Source of the DNA: a virus
Length of the DNA: 26,932 bases
Strand: one strand, 5' to 3'
IMG/VR virus record: IMGVR_UViG_3300047358_000217
Location: 1-26,932 of that record
The notes under the pieces: model-generated
The model's input: the letters and a program-made list of their open reading frames with translations, nothing else
Databases searched by the model: none
What the model was told of the DNA's origin: nothing
Position numbers and translations under genes: made by a program
Shown: positions 12,503 through 19,636 of the stretch, piece by piece
Layout of the letters: every line of letters starts with the position of its first letter
How positions within the stretch are numbered: position 1 is the stretch's first letter

Positions 12503-12520
12503 GGGGGCCATCGCGCCCCC
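12503..12520 (+). repeat. Intergenic G/C hairpin
   Basis: GGGGGC (12503-12508), CATCGC loop, GCCCCC (12515-12520), followed by ACCCATCAAGGAGACAG. It is nearly the same arrangement as the hairpin and leader at 12293-12320, indicating a repeated hairpin-plus-SD unit. Confidence 0.75.
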
Positions 12521-12540
12521 ACCCATCAAGGAGACAGAAA

Positions 12541-12744
12541 ATGGCACGTAGAAGTTTTAAAATCTTTGGGATTAAAGACGGTGGCTCAGAGGAGTGGGTC
12601 GATACTGTCAGCAGCCCCAAAGCGGGAAAAGCCGCACATGAGGCAATGAAGACGCAAGGCTACTTTGATTACATCCGTTGCCGCGATTGCTTGGGCGGCT
12701 TGCGCTTTGAATACAATTTAAAAACAGGGAGGAAGACAGCATGA
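12541..12744 (+). CDS. Hypothetical 67-residue protein with a CxxC pair
   Basis: The ATG at 12541 follows ATCAAGGAGACAGAAA; a longer frame from 12469 would run through the hairpin and is rejected. The protein starts MARRSFKIFGIKDGG and contains YIRCRDCLGGLRFEYN (44-59), a single CxxC that could be half of a zinc site, possibly completed by a partner or dimer. The N-terminal RRSFKIFG with later AGKAAHEAMKTQG resembles a small alpha/beta fold. Its stop overlaps the next start as ATGA, and that product also carries CxxC pairs. Confidence 0.7.
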   Translation: MARRSFKIFGIKDGGSEEWVDTVSSPKAGKAAHEAMKTQGYFDYIRCRDCLGGLRFEYNLKTGRKTA

Positions 12745-12905
12745 TGATCCCCTGCCCAGTGTGCGACCACACTGCCTATCACGGTAAGGTCGAAAAGACT
12801 GTCTACCAACGTTTCGGTGGCACACTGGAGCCTGTTGGAGAATGGGTCGATTGCAATTACTGTGATGGCAGTGGCGAAGTTAAGGAGGATGAAGATGAGC
12901 GATGA
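12741..12905 (+). CDS. Small zinc-ribbon protein (DnaJ-like CxxCxGxG)
   Basis: A 54-residue protein with two cysteine knuckles: CPVCDH (5-10) and CNYCDGSGEV (38-47). The second has the CxxCxGxG form of DnaJ-type zinc centres. The remainder is short and the C-terminus is acidic (KEDEDER). The start overlaps the previous stop (ATGA), and its own 3' end overlaps the next start. Such mini zinc-ribbon proteins are common among phage early genes and may bind a host protein or nucleic acid; the specific role is not known. Confidence 0.7.
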   Translation: MMIPCPVCDHTAYHGKVEKTVYQRFGGTLEPVGEWVDCNYCDGSGEVKEDEDER

Positions 12906-13029
12906 GAAAGTAGTTAAATTTCCTGAGCCTCTGTCCGATCTGGATCGGCAGTTTGAAGAGCTTGAAAGGCAGCGTGAATTGATCAGGGAGCAGGCGCGAC
13001 AGCTTGCTGCTGTTCACAAGCCCAAATAG
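12895..13029 (+). CDS. Hypothetical 44-residue coiled-coil protein
   Basis: The ATG at 12895 has AGGAGG seven bases upstream, inside the previous gene. The 44 residues begin MSDEKVVKFPEPLSDLDRQF and continue as one charged helix (EELERQRELIREQARQLAAV) with heptad spacing. A frame extending upstream to 12817 is rejected because it lacks an SD and runs through the zinc-ribbon gene. No family recognised. It is the last gene of the small-gene array. Confidence 0.6.
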   Translation: MSDEKVVKFPEPLSDLDRQFEELERQRELIREQARQLAAVHKPK

Positions 13030-13033
13030 CCGC

Positions 13034-13061
13034 TATAATCCCCCTAATTCCATTTAGGGGG
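13034..13061 (+). promoter_or_regulatory. TATAAT box and SD-sequestering hairpin
   Basis: A perfect -10 TATAAT (13034-13039) has only a weak -35 (TGTTCA at 13011). Directly after it CCCCCTAA (13040-13047), a TTCCAT loop and TTAGGGGG (13054-13061) form a strong 8-base hairpin. The 3' arm contains the AGGGGG that must serve as SD for the gene at 13071, so on read-through mRNA the SD is closed. A transcript starting at this -10 would lack the 5' arm and be open. Confidence 0.5.
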
Positions 13062-13070
13062 TGATGACCC

Positions 13071-13547
13071 ATGATCGATCCTGTGAGCGCCTACGCTGCC
13101 GCCACAACCGCCTATAAAGGCGTTAAAATGCTGCTGCAGGCTGGCCGTGAAATCGAAGACGTTTCAAAGCAGCTTGGGTCTTGGTATAGCGCAGTGGCTG
13201 ATATTACTCGCGCCGAATCACAGCGCAAGAACACAACGTGGCTGGAAAAGAAACAGCACGGCGAGGCATCAATTGAGCAAGAGGCGATGGACATCACGAT
13301 CCGCGCCAAAAAATTAAAAGAATTTGAATATGAAATTCGCGTAATGCTGGACTATCGTTTCGGTTTAGGCACCTATGAAGGTATGCTTGATATGCGCCGA
13401 AAAATAAGAAAAGAACGCGAAGAGACTGTGTATCGGGCAATGGAGGCAAAACGCCAAATGGCAAACAATCTTGCAATCACGGGATTGGCTGTGGGCATTG
13501 TGGCCGTTTTGGGAGGCGGCATTTATTTGCTGACGCTTGTGTTATGA
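13071..13547 (+). CDS. Coiled-coil protein with C-terminal membrane segment
   Basis: A 158-residue protein. Residues 1-50 are helical and mildly hydrophobic (MIDPVSAYAAATTAYKGVKM, then REIEDVSKQLGSWYSAVADI), residues 51-130 are strongly charged helices, and residues 134-157 form one membrane segment rich in Ala, Val, Gly and Leu. Similar proteins with this start are frequent in marine phages without a known role. It would be anchored in the inner membrane with its large domain in the cytoplasm. It overlaps the next small gene as ATGA, forming a group of three membrane or export genes at the end of the rightward strand. Confidence 0.75.
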   Translation: MIDPVSAYAAATTAYKGVKMLLQAGREIEDVSKQLGSWYSAVADITRAESQRKNTTWLEKKQHGEASIEQEAMDITIRAKKLKEFEYEIRVMLDYRFGLGTYEGMLDMRRKIRKEREETVYRAMEAKRQMANNLAITGLAVGIVAVLGGGIYLLTLVL

Positions 13548-13753
13548 CAGGCTCTTGGGTGCTGTACATTATTATATTCTTTGTAAATGGTGAAACGATT
13601 GTGTTAGAAAATGATGAAAAATTTAAAACAGAAGATCAGTGCTGGGCCGCAGGCATGATAAAGGGGCCGTATCTTTTAGAGAAAACTTCACATATTTTTG
13701 GCGTACCTGTGAGGGGCAGTTTTTCATGCCAGAAGGCAGGGCAGAGTGCTTAA
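13544..13753 (+). CDS. Hypothetical small protein with N-terminal hydrophobic segment
   Basis: A 69-residue protein. The start overlaps the previous stop (ATGA). Residues 4-15 (SWVLYIIIFFVN) are a short hydrophobic stretch that may be a signal anchor. The rest is polar, with two cysteines (C33 and C62) that could pair if it lies outside the cytoplasm. No family is recognised. Coupling to both neighbours points to a shared membrane-related role. Confidence 0.6.
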   Translation: MTGSWVLYIIIFFVNGETIVLENDEKFKTEDQCWAAGMIKGPYLLEKTSHIFGVPVRGSFSCQKAGQSA

Positions 13754-14015
13754 AGTTTTATTGATGTCCGTAACGCTGGCTGGCGTTGCCAATCCCACGC
13801 ACGTTCAGTGCCACCTGTGGAAAAGGCTTACCGACAAAAATACTGGTCAGAAAATTTGCGTTTATCGTTTTACAGCGGGGTATGGGGGTCTGGCCTACCA
13901 TTACCCAACTCGCAGCTTCAAAGAGTGTCCCAAGGTTTTTTCCTGCGTTTATGAAAAGAAAGACAAAAGACCCACGCTAAACGAGATATTGGATGGGTTA
14001 AGGGACGGCTTCTGA
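13746..14015 (+). CDS. Small exported Cys-containing protein (GTG start)
   Basis: An 89-residue frame opening with GTG at 13746, with GGCAGGGC upstream and an 8-base overlap with the previous gene. The first 20 residues (MLKVLLMSVTLAGVANPTHV) look like a signal peptide, although there is no clean lipobox. Cysteines at 22, 38, 61 and 67 of the precursor could form two disulphides in the periplasm. The stop at 14013-14015 is one base from the end of the oppositely oriented late operon. It may act with the two membrane genes before it, for example in envelope modification or superinfection exclusion; that is a guess. Confidence 0.6.
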   Translation: MLKVLLMSVTLAGVANPTHVQCHLWKRLTDKNTGQKICVYRFTAGYGGLAYHYPTRSFKECPKVFSCVYEKKDKRPTLNEILDGLRDGF

Positions 14016-14016
14016 G

Positions 14017-16401
14017 CTATTCAGCGGCCTGTCGTACCTGTGCCGCTGCGTCAGTGCCTCTGAGAGACCTTATGAGGGCCGCTGTAGCCCCGTCTGCATC
14101 AAATTGCATTGTCGGTACTTTCACGCTGTCATACATAGCCTGTGCCTCTGGTGTGGCCGCTTCTGCTGGCCCTACGCTACTTTCATTTGTTGAAGACGCC
14201 AACAGTGCAGCTTCCAAGAACCCACGGCCATCACTAATATTGAGAGCATTTGCCAGTCGTTTAAACGCAGGCGTTTTAATCGCAGCAGCAATTTCTGGTT
14301 CAGACGCTGAGACTGCAAGTTTTTTGAACGTAGAGCTATTAAAGAAATCACCCGCCGCAGCAATTTTAATTTTGTCTTTTTTTGACAACAAAATCTCACC
14401 CAGAGTGTCCATAGCCATAGCCCCAGCTTGGCCTCCACCCGCATAACCAACGCCAGCACGAACAATTCTATTCCCCATAATTCTTTGGAAAACAGTTTTT
14501 ACGGCTCCTTCGGCAGTAATCGCCTGCACCACAGCTTGATTGGCCTTACCTGTCGGAATAACCGCCGCACGGCCCTGCGTGATGAGCTTGGAGATGTCAT
14601 TGAGATCGTTGAAGACCTTTTCCGTTTCGGGGCCAAGAATTTTAATCACCCGTTTATAAACGTCATCGTTTATTTTAAGCGCATTAAAAGTTGACGAAAA
14701 TTTGGCAAAATCAAACGGCCCATCAAATGCCTGATTATCAGACCTAGATATTGCGCCAAGTGCAGTTGCCAATGCCTCTCTTTGCATTTCTTGGGGAACT
14801 AATTTTAAAATCCTGTTTAGATTTGTAATATCTCCCTTTTTTGATCCCTGTGACATTGCTGCTGTTAAAACGCTGGCTATACTTTTTTCGCCATCTTTAG
14901 CAAAGAAATTAATCATACGTTTTTCTAGAGCTTTTTGTTTCGCCGTTGTTTGATTTGCCAAACGCAGTGTGGCTCTAGCTTCATCTCCACCAACCTTCTG
15001 CGCCGTTGCAAGATAATCTTCGGTTAATGCTCCATATATACGTTTTGCGGTTCCTATATCCATATCAGCATATTCGCCTTCACCTTGATTTACGGCTCTT
15101 CCAATGCTGGTTCTGAATTTTTTCAGTGCGGCGTAAGTCAAAGGCGTGTTTGGGTCTGTTAATTTATCGAAAAGAATTTTTTCTTTTCCTGTCAAGCCAC
15201 CTACGCCGCCAAGGTCTTCAAGCATTTTATTCAAAAGCATCACACTATTTTGTGGCTCTACCAATGAGCTTGCTGGGACTGCTGCGTCAACTTCTTTGTA
15301 CAACCTTTTTGCGGCTCTTTCTAACTCTGCTCTTGTTTGCAAAACAGTTGTTTTAATTCTTGCAGCCACTGTCGAAATATCAGGCGTGGCATCCATTTCT
15401 GCCATTACTTCATTGGCGCGTCTAGATGCAGCAACAACAACATTTCTAAAATCTGCTTCGGCTTCCGACCCTGCAATTGATCGGCTTAGACCAGCCGCAC
15501 TTTTTAGCTGCGTGTCATTGCTTAAAATATCTGCTGGCACGTCAATGCCAAGGCGCTCTGCCGCTGCCGCTGCGTCTGGATTTACTTTAGCCGCTGCCGC
15601 TAGAGCTTCCGCTGCCTTCTGTGAGCCTCTGCCACCAGTGGAAGCCACACGAATTAACTCGCCCAACGCATCTGGAGTTAGGGTAGGTGCCGCCCGTGCT
15701 GTGGCTTGTGCTGCCACAGGAGCCGTGGGGGCCGCTGCAACGGGGGCAGGGGCTTGAGCAGTACGCATTGCTGTGATCTCGTCAGGCGTAAACTGTCTAG
15801 CCACCTGTGCCTCTGTTATGCCGCCCACGCTTGGATTAACCATTTTACGGCCACGCATTAGAGAGCTTGGAGAACCCATAAAGGCGTCTGGCATTGCCAT
15901 CATGTCACGCGCAAATCTTGTTGCGTTTCCCTCGCTCATGCCTGCCTTCATAAACAGGTCTGCAATGCCACCAATAACGTATCCAGCACCTTCTGAAGCG
16001 GTGCCTGCCACGGTTAACGCTGAATCACCAATAAGCTCCAAAGCCAATTGAACGGCTTGGGGGATGGAAATCATGGGGCCGTCTTTTAATGACGGGTCTT
16101 TGGCCTTCTGAGCATCGCTGTAGCCGTACAGCAAGACTTCATCAGGTACATCAACAATGCCACCCTCACCAGACATGTTAAAACCTGTTGCTGCCTGTTC
16201 AGCCAGTTCACGCCCTTCTTGGGACATTTGCTGACGCAGTGGAACAGAGGCTTTTTTAGGTTGCACTGTGACCGTGCCATCATCAGCGCGTGGAACCATT
16301 GGGTCAGCAGTGACGGCTTTGGCTTCTGCTTTTTTAGCTTCGGCTTGCCGTGCTTTCGCCTGACGTATTCTGGCCGCTCTAATTCTTTCTTCTTTTGTCA
16401 T
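14017..16401 (-). CDS. Large candidate ejection / internal virion protein
   Basis: A 794-residue, Ala-rich, mostly helical protein, last gene of the late operon. The N-terminus is a charged helix (MTKEERIRAARIRQAKARQA) that could be a DNA-binding or packaging tail. Around residues 110-150 (SIPQAVQLALELIGDSALTVAG to VIGGIADLF) there is a weakly hydrophobic, possibly membrane-active region, followed by an Ala/Pro linker near 215-240 and long heptad-like helices. Near residues 655-690 a Gly/Ala-rich segment (AGVGYAGGGQAGAMAM) may insert into membranes. Length, composition and position at the end of the tail module fit internal proteins that short-tailed phages inject with DNA. No enzymatic motif was found. 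Role inferred. Confidence 0.6.
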   Translation of the reverse strand: MTKEERIRAARIRQAKARQAEAKKAEAKAVTADPMVPRADDGTVTVQPKKASVPLRQQMSQEGRELAEQAATGFNMSGEGGIVDVPDEVLLYGYSDAQKAKDPSLKDGPMISIPQAVQLALELIGDSALTVAGTASEGAGYVIGGIADLFMKAGMSEGNATRFARDMMAMPDAFMGSPSSLMRGRKMVNPSVGGITEAQVARQFTPDEITAMRTAQAPAPVAAAPTAPVAAQATARAAPTLTPDALGELIRVASTGGRGSQKAAEALAAAAKVNPDAAAAAERLGIDVPADILSNDTQLKSAAGLSRSIAGSEAEADFRNVVVAASRRANEVMAEMDATPDISTVAARIKTTVLQTRAELERAAKRLYKEVDAAVPASSLVEPQNSVMLLNKMLEDLGGVGGLTGKEKILFDKLTDPNTPLTYAALKKFRTSIGRAVNQGEGEYADMDIGTAKRIYGALTEDYLATAQKVGGDEARATLRLANQTTAKQKALEKRMINFFAKDGEKSIASVLTAAMSQGSKKGDITNLNRILKLVPQEMQREALATALGAISRSDNQAFDGPFDFAKFSSTFNALKINDDVYKRVIKILGPETEKVFNDLNDISKLITQGRAAVIPTGKANQAVVQAITAEGAVKTVFQRIMGNRIVRAGVGYAGGGQAGAMAMDTLGEILLSKKDKIKIAAAGDFFNSSTFKKLAVSASEPEIAAAIKTPAFKRLANALNISDGRGFLEAALLASSTNESSVGPAEAATPEAQAMYDSVKVPTMQFDADGATAALIRSLRGTDAAAQVRQAAE

Positions 16402-16403
16402 AA

Positions 16404-17849
16404 TTAAAGCCCCAATTCATCCATACGCGCTTCCCAAGCATCAAACTGATCATCCGTTAAAGTACTAACATCAATTTCATTTAGTTCCGCAGCCGACATA
16501 TTAGTGAAATCATAATTTGTTCCAGACTGTCTTTGCTCCGCTTCTTGGCGTTCACGTTTTTCTTGGTATTCTTTCTCAAATCTTAACCAATCACCTACTG
16601 TCTTATCTCCATCTGACAAATATACTGCTTGCCTTGTAAGATATTCTGACAATTTTTGCTGTGCATCTATTTTGCGATCTAACCAATCAGCCAATGCCTC
16701 TTCTTGTAAATTTGTGGGTAGTGCTGTATTCAAAGCAAGGTTAAGTTCGCCTGCGCTAAGAGCGCCAAATGTTACAGACCCCACAACATCTAAGCCAAGA
16801 CTACTTCTGACATTTTGAAGCTCAATGGTAGACGCTCTCCAGCTTGGTAACAAACTTTCAATAACACCAGTGTTTGCGCCCTCTTCAACGACCAATCTTT
16901 TTGCTTCATTAAGATTTGAAATATTTGTTCTAATTTGTCCGACTTTTTCAAACGCACTTAAAGCAGTATCTACGCCAACAACAGCAGCACGTCTTGCGCC
17001 TGATCTATCACCTTGCAATTCTATGCCACGCTCTTCTGCTATTCTAATAGCGTCAGTACGGGCATCTCCTGTCAACTCGTTTCCAGCCCCGTCTAATACT
17101 TTAGAAGTACCGTCTTTCATTACGGTAACAACTACGCCGCTATCAAGTATTTTACTTGATTGAACTTCTGCTGCATCTTCTGATGTAGCACCTTTACTGT
17201 CTGTCCAATCTACTGGTGGAACAGAACTCCAGCCTTGAGCTTCAAAACCAGCGGCATCATTTTCGTTTTTAACCACAGCAGGATCAAAGCCAGTCTTATA
17301 AAACTTACGCTCTTTGAAAGTGCTGCCTGTCCCAGTTGTCTTATCAACACTTTTAAATCTCGCGCCTTGTTTTTGCAGATCGGCAAAGCCTTTGGCTGTT
17401 AAGAAGTCACGGTATGCTGGTTGAAAAGCTCCAGTTGGTTTGCCTTTGTCATCCAAGACTGGAATTTCAATCATGTATTCTTTCGGATCGCGGTATGTCG
17501 CCGCCTTCGGCGCAAGACTTGGCGCAAGGGACATCGCCGTAGAGGCCACCTTCTGGTCTCTGTCGCGCTTCTCTTTCTTTTTGGCAGTCAGGTAGTCAAG
17601 CGGCACAAGGCCAGAGCCTACGGCAGAGCCAAGGACTGTGGCACCCGGTTGTGATGCCTGCTTGCCCATTTCCAAAAAGAACCGCAGGGAAGCTTCCCAA
17701 GGATTGGCCTCTTCAACAGGGGCGTACATGGCGCTGGCTGCGTCAAAGGCTTTTTGACCACCCGAAGAACTTTTTGCAAGCATTGCCAACGCACCCATTA
17801 ATTCTTTATTTGGGTTTGTTCCGCTTACACCATATGTTTCTTCTTCCAT
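16404..17849 (-). CDS. Candidate internal/ejection virion protein
   Basis: A 481-residue protein two bases upstream of the 794-residue gene. Its N-terminal 95 residues are Ala/Gly/Ser-rich (ELMGALAMLAKSSSGGQKAFDAASAMYAP), and the middle (115-280) is a beta-rich insert. Residues 295-440 form a helical domain (SAFEKVGQIRTNISNLNEAKRLV ... AGELNLALNTALPTNLQEEALADWLDRK) that I associate with marine-phage virion proteins. The last 30 residues, with MSAAELNEIDVSTLTDDQFDAWEARM, repeat the form of a short acidic docking tail seen at the ends of other phage structural proteins. It probably works with the 334- and 794-residue proteins. Function not established. Confidence 0.55.
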   Translation of the reverse strand: MEEETYGVSGTNPNKELMGALAMLAKSSSGGQKAFDAASAMYAPVEEANPWEASLRFFLEMGKQASQPGATVLGSAVGSGLVPLDYLTAKKKEKRDRDQKVASTAMSLAPSLAPKAATYRDPKEYMIEIPVLDDKGKPTGAFQPAYRDFLTAKGFADLQKQGARFKSVDKTTGTGSTFKERKFYKTGFDPAVVKNENDAAGFEAQGWSSVPPVDWTDSKGATSEDAAEVQSSKILDSGVVVTVMKDGTSKVLDGAGNELTGDARTDAIRIAEERGIELQGDRSGARRAAVVGVDTALSAFEKVGQIRTNISNLNEAKRLVVEEGANTGVIESLLPSWRASTIELQNVRSSLGLDVVGSVTFGALSAGELNLALNTALPTNLQEEALADWLDRKIDAQQKLSEYLTRQAVYLSDGDKTVGDWLRFEKEYQEKRERQEAEQRQSGTNYDFTNMSAAELNEIDVSTLTDDQFDAWEARMDELGL

Positions 17850-17855
17850 GCCCTA

Positions 17856-18860
17856 TTACCCCGGTTTTTGGTTCATCAGTTTATACGCGCTAAACAAGCT
17901 GCCCAAACCGCTAAGTGTCTGGCCGTATACCGAAGGATCAGCAGCCATCTGTGTGCCTGTCTGGAAACCTCTAGAAGCCTTGCTGTATGGCGTTTGGGAC
18001 AATGCCCCCAGAGCAAAGTTAAGCTGCTCCTGCGGATAATCCCGCTGATCAAGATAATCAGCGTAAGCCAAATCAAGCGCCCGTTGATCAAGTAGGCGCG
18101 TTGCCTCGCCAGATGTAATGAGACCCTGCGCCGTTTGCGCCTGCAAATCAGCCGCCAGTGTGCCAGCCGATCCGTAGGCATCCATTTGACCAGCCCGTGC
18201 TGCTTCTTCGGTTTCAAATGCACTTCGTAGCGCGTTTTCTGCGCTAAACCGATTGGCACGCTCTGTATCAAAGCGACCAGCGGCAAAGTCCAATCCCTCG
18301 CGTCCTGCCCTTGCTCTGAGGTCTCCAGCGGCCTTTGCGCCCTCGCCTGCCGCTGTGCCTTCCATAATGCCCAGACGTGATCCGAAGGCACCACCGCCTC
18401 TTGCAGCGCGGCTTCTGGCCTCGTTTTGAGCGCGAATGGTTTGCTCTTCGATTTCACGCACGGCAGGGTTCATGGCGTCTTGGTAAATGTCCATAAACGG
18501 CTGCGCTGTGTCCATGCTAAACGGATCGCCCAAAAGCTCTTCGCGTGTTGCTGCGTCATAGCCTTGACCCAGAGTGTCAGCCACGCCCTCGTATTTATCC
18601 AAATACGGCTGGAAAGTATCATCAAGAGTGCCAAGCATTTTCATACCTTCGCGCTCTTGATCTGTTAGCTTGCTGTTATCATCGCCATATGTTGCGATGC
18701 GGTCACCCGAATATGTTGGATAGTCAGACGCTGCTATTTCTGCGGCTTTTTCAAATAATGATCGTCCAGCGGAGGAGACCCAAGATGGAACTTCATCTGC
18801 GCTATATGTGTCAGATGAGCTTGGTAGCGACGAATATGATGGTGTGCAGAAACTGCCCAT
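17856..18860 (-). CDS. Candidate ejection/DNA-transfer protein
   Basis: A 334-residue, Ala-rich protein. The N-terminal 30 residues are Ser/Tyr-rich, followed by a segment DYPTYSGDRIATYGDDNSKLTDQE (47-70), and residues 120-260 form a long amphipathic helix region with a Gly/Arg break (RSRAARGGGAFGSRLGIMEG, about 149-168). The C-terminal end (GLGSLFSAYKLMNQKP) is typical of the last residues of this kind of marine-phage protein. The gene ends six bases before the start of the 481-residue gene, in a run of three such proteins. By analogy with P22-type ejection protein sets, I infer that the three are delivered with the DNA; direct evidence is lacking. Confidence 0.55.
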   Translation of the reverse strand: MGSFCTPSYSSLPSSSDTYSADEVPSWVSSAGRSLFEKAAEIAASDYPTYSGDRIATYGDDNSKLTDQEREGMKMLGTLDDTFQPYLDKYEGVADTLGQGYDAATREELLGDPFSMDTAQPFMDIYQDAMNPAVREIEEQTIRAQNEARSRAARGGGAFGSRLGIMEGTAAGEGAKAAGDLRARAGREGLDFAAGRFDTERANRFSAENALRSAFETEEAARAGQMDAYGSAGTLAADLQAQTAQGLITSGEATRLLDQRALDLAYADYLDQRDYPQEQLNFALGALSQTPYSKASRGFQTGTQMAADPSVYGQTLSGLGSLFSAYKLMNQKPG

Positions 18861-19298
18861 TTAAGCCTCCGTGAATAACGAACCGACTTTGCATAAACCA
18901 AGCCGCTCGTAAAAATTATCTTTGCGATCTATATCGCCAGAATAGACGTGGCCCAACTTAACTGGGACGCCAGCCTCCTGACCGATTCTCATAAACTTCT
19001 TAATCAGTCGAGTGGCGATGGTAGACTTTCTGTGCTGTCGATAGACGAAAAACCACTTATCAGCCAGATACTTTTTGTCGCTCCACCAGTCGGTCATTTC
19101 CGCACCACCAATTGATCCAATAATTCTGCCGTCTATTTCAGCGACCAGAACAACGCCATCGTGGATGCACTTGCTAATGGCAGCGACCAATTTATCAGAC
19201 CTGATTGGCGACACATCGTGAACCGTTTCGGAATGCATGACGTGCAGCATTCCGTACAATGCAGATATATCCAGAGGTGTCGCCACTCTGATCATCAT
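18861..19298 (-). CDS. GNAT-family N-acetyltransferase in the virion gene cluster
   Basis: A 145-residue protein with the GNAT plan: N-terminal strand and helix (IRVATPLDISALYGMLHVMH), beta strands VVLVAEIDGRIIGSIGG (49-65), then the acetyl-CoA region KWFFVYRQHRKSTIATRLIKKF (81-102) and the C-terminal FYERLGLCKVGSLF (129-142). The pyrophosphate loop is divergent: RKSTIA replaces the usual Q/R-x-x-G-x-G/A. Genes of this kind often sit among the structural genes of marine podoviruses. The substrate is unknown; a virion or host protein is possible. It starts by a TAATG overlap with the Met-rich gene. Confidence 0.8.
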   Translation of the reverse strand: MMIRVATPLDISALYGMLHVMHSETVHDVSPIRSDKLVAAISKCIHDGVVLVAEIDGRIIGSIGGAEMTDWWSDKKYLADKWFFVYRQHRKSTIATRLIKKFMRIGQEAGVPVKLGHVYSGDIDRKDNFYERLGLCKVGSLFTEA

Positions 19299-19636
19299 TA
19301 GCCCATGCCGCCCAGTGCGCCCATTTGACCCTCAGACGCCATCTGACGAGGCATAGGGGCTTGTCCACCGCCTGCGCCACCCTCTATGGCCGCAATAAGC
19401 TCTGCAAGCTCTGGCAGCAGCTTCATAAGCACTGAGGCTATTTCTGGTGTGATGACACTGTCGAGCATTGCAAGTTCTTGCTCAGACATGCCACCCAGAC
19501 GCGATACAAGAGCAGCCGCGATTTCTGGAGATGCTTGACCCATGTCTCTTTGTGGGCGTCTTTCTTCTCGCATATTTGCGCCACGCATATCTGGCATATC
19601 TGGCATTTCTGCTTTCATCATATCTTTATTAGGCAT
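19298..19636 (-). CDS. Small Met-rich protein of the virion module
   Basis: A 112-residue protein with a Met/Asp/Arg-rich disordered N-terminus (MPNKDMMKAEMPDMPDMRG), an ordered helical middle (SPEIAAALVSRLGGMSEQELAML, SVITPEIASVLMKLLPELAELIAAIEGG) and a Gly/Met/Gln tail. The ordered part forms two amphipathic helices. It lies between the 358-residue gene and the GNAT gene, overlapping both. Such short, Met- and Gly-rich proteins recur in this part of marine phage genomes and are probably minor virion components or assembly aids. No domain recognised. Confidence 0.65.
   Translation of the reverse strand: MPNKDMMKAEMPDMPDMRGANMREERRPQRDMGQASPEIAAALVSRLGGMSEQELAMLDSVITPEIASVLMKLLPELAELIAAIEGGAGGGQAPMPRQMASEGQMGALGGMG

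Noticed and set aside
12469-12540. Longer N-terminus for the 67-residue CxxC protein
   Set aside because: It would translate through the G/C hairpin at 12503-12520 and overlap the 55-residue gene; the ATG at 12541 has the standard array leader.
15146-15757. 203-residue plus-strand open frame opposite the 794-residue virion gene
   Set aside because: It is antisense to an Ala-rich gene, a composition that keeps the opposite strand open; no SD and no coupling to neighbours.
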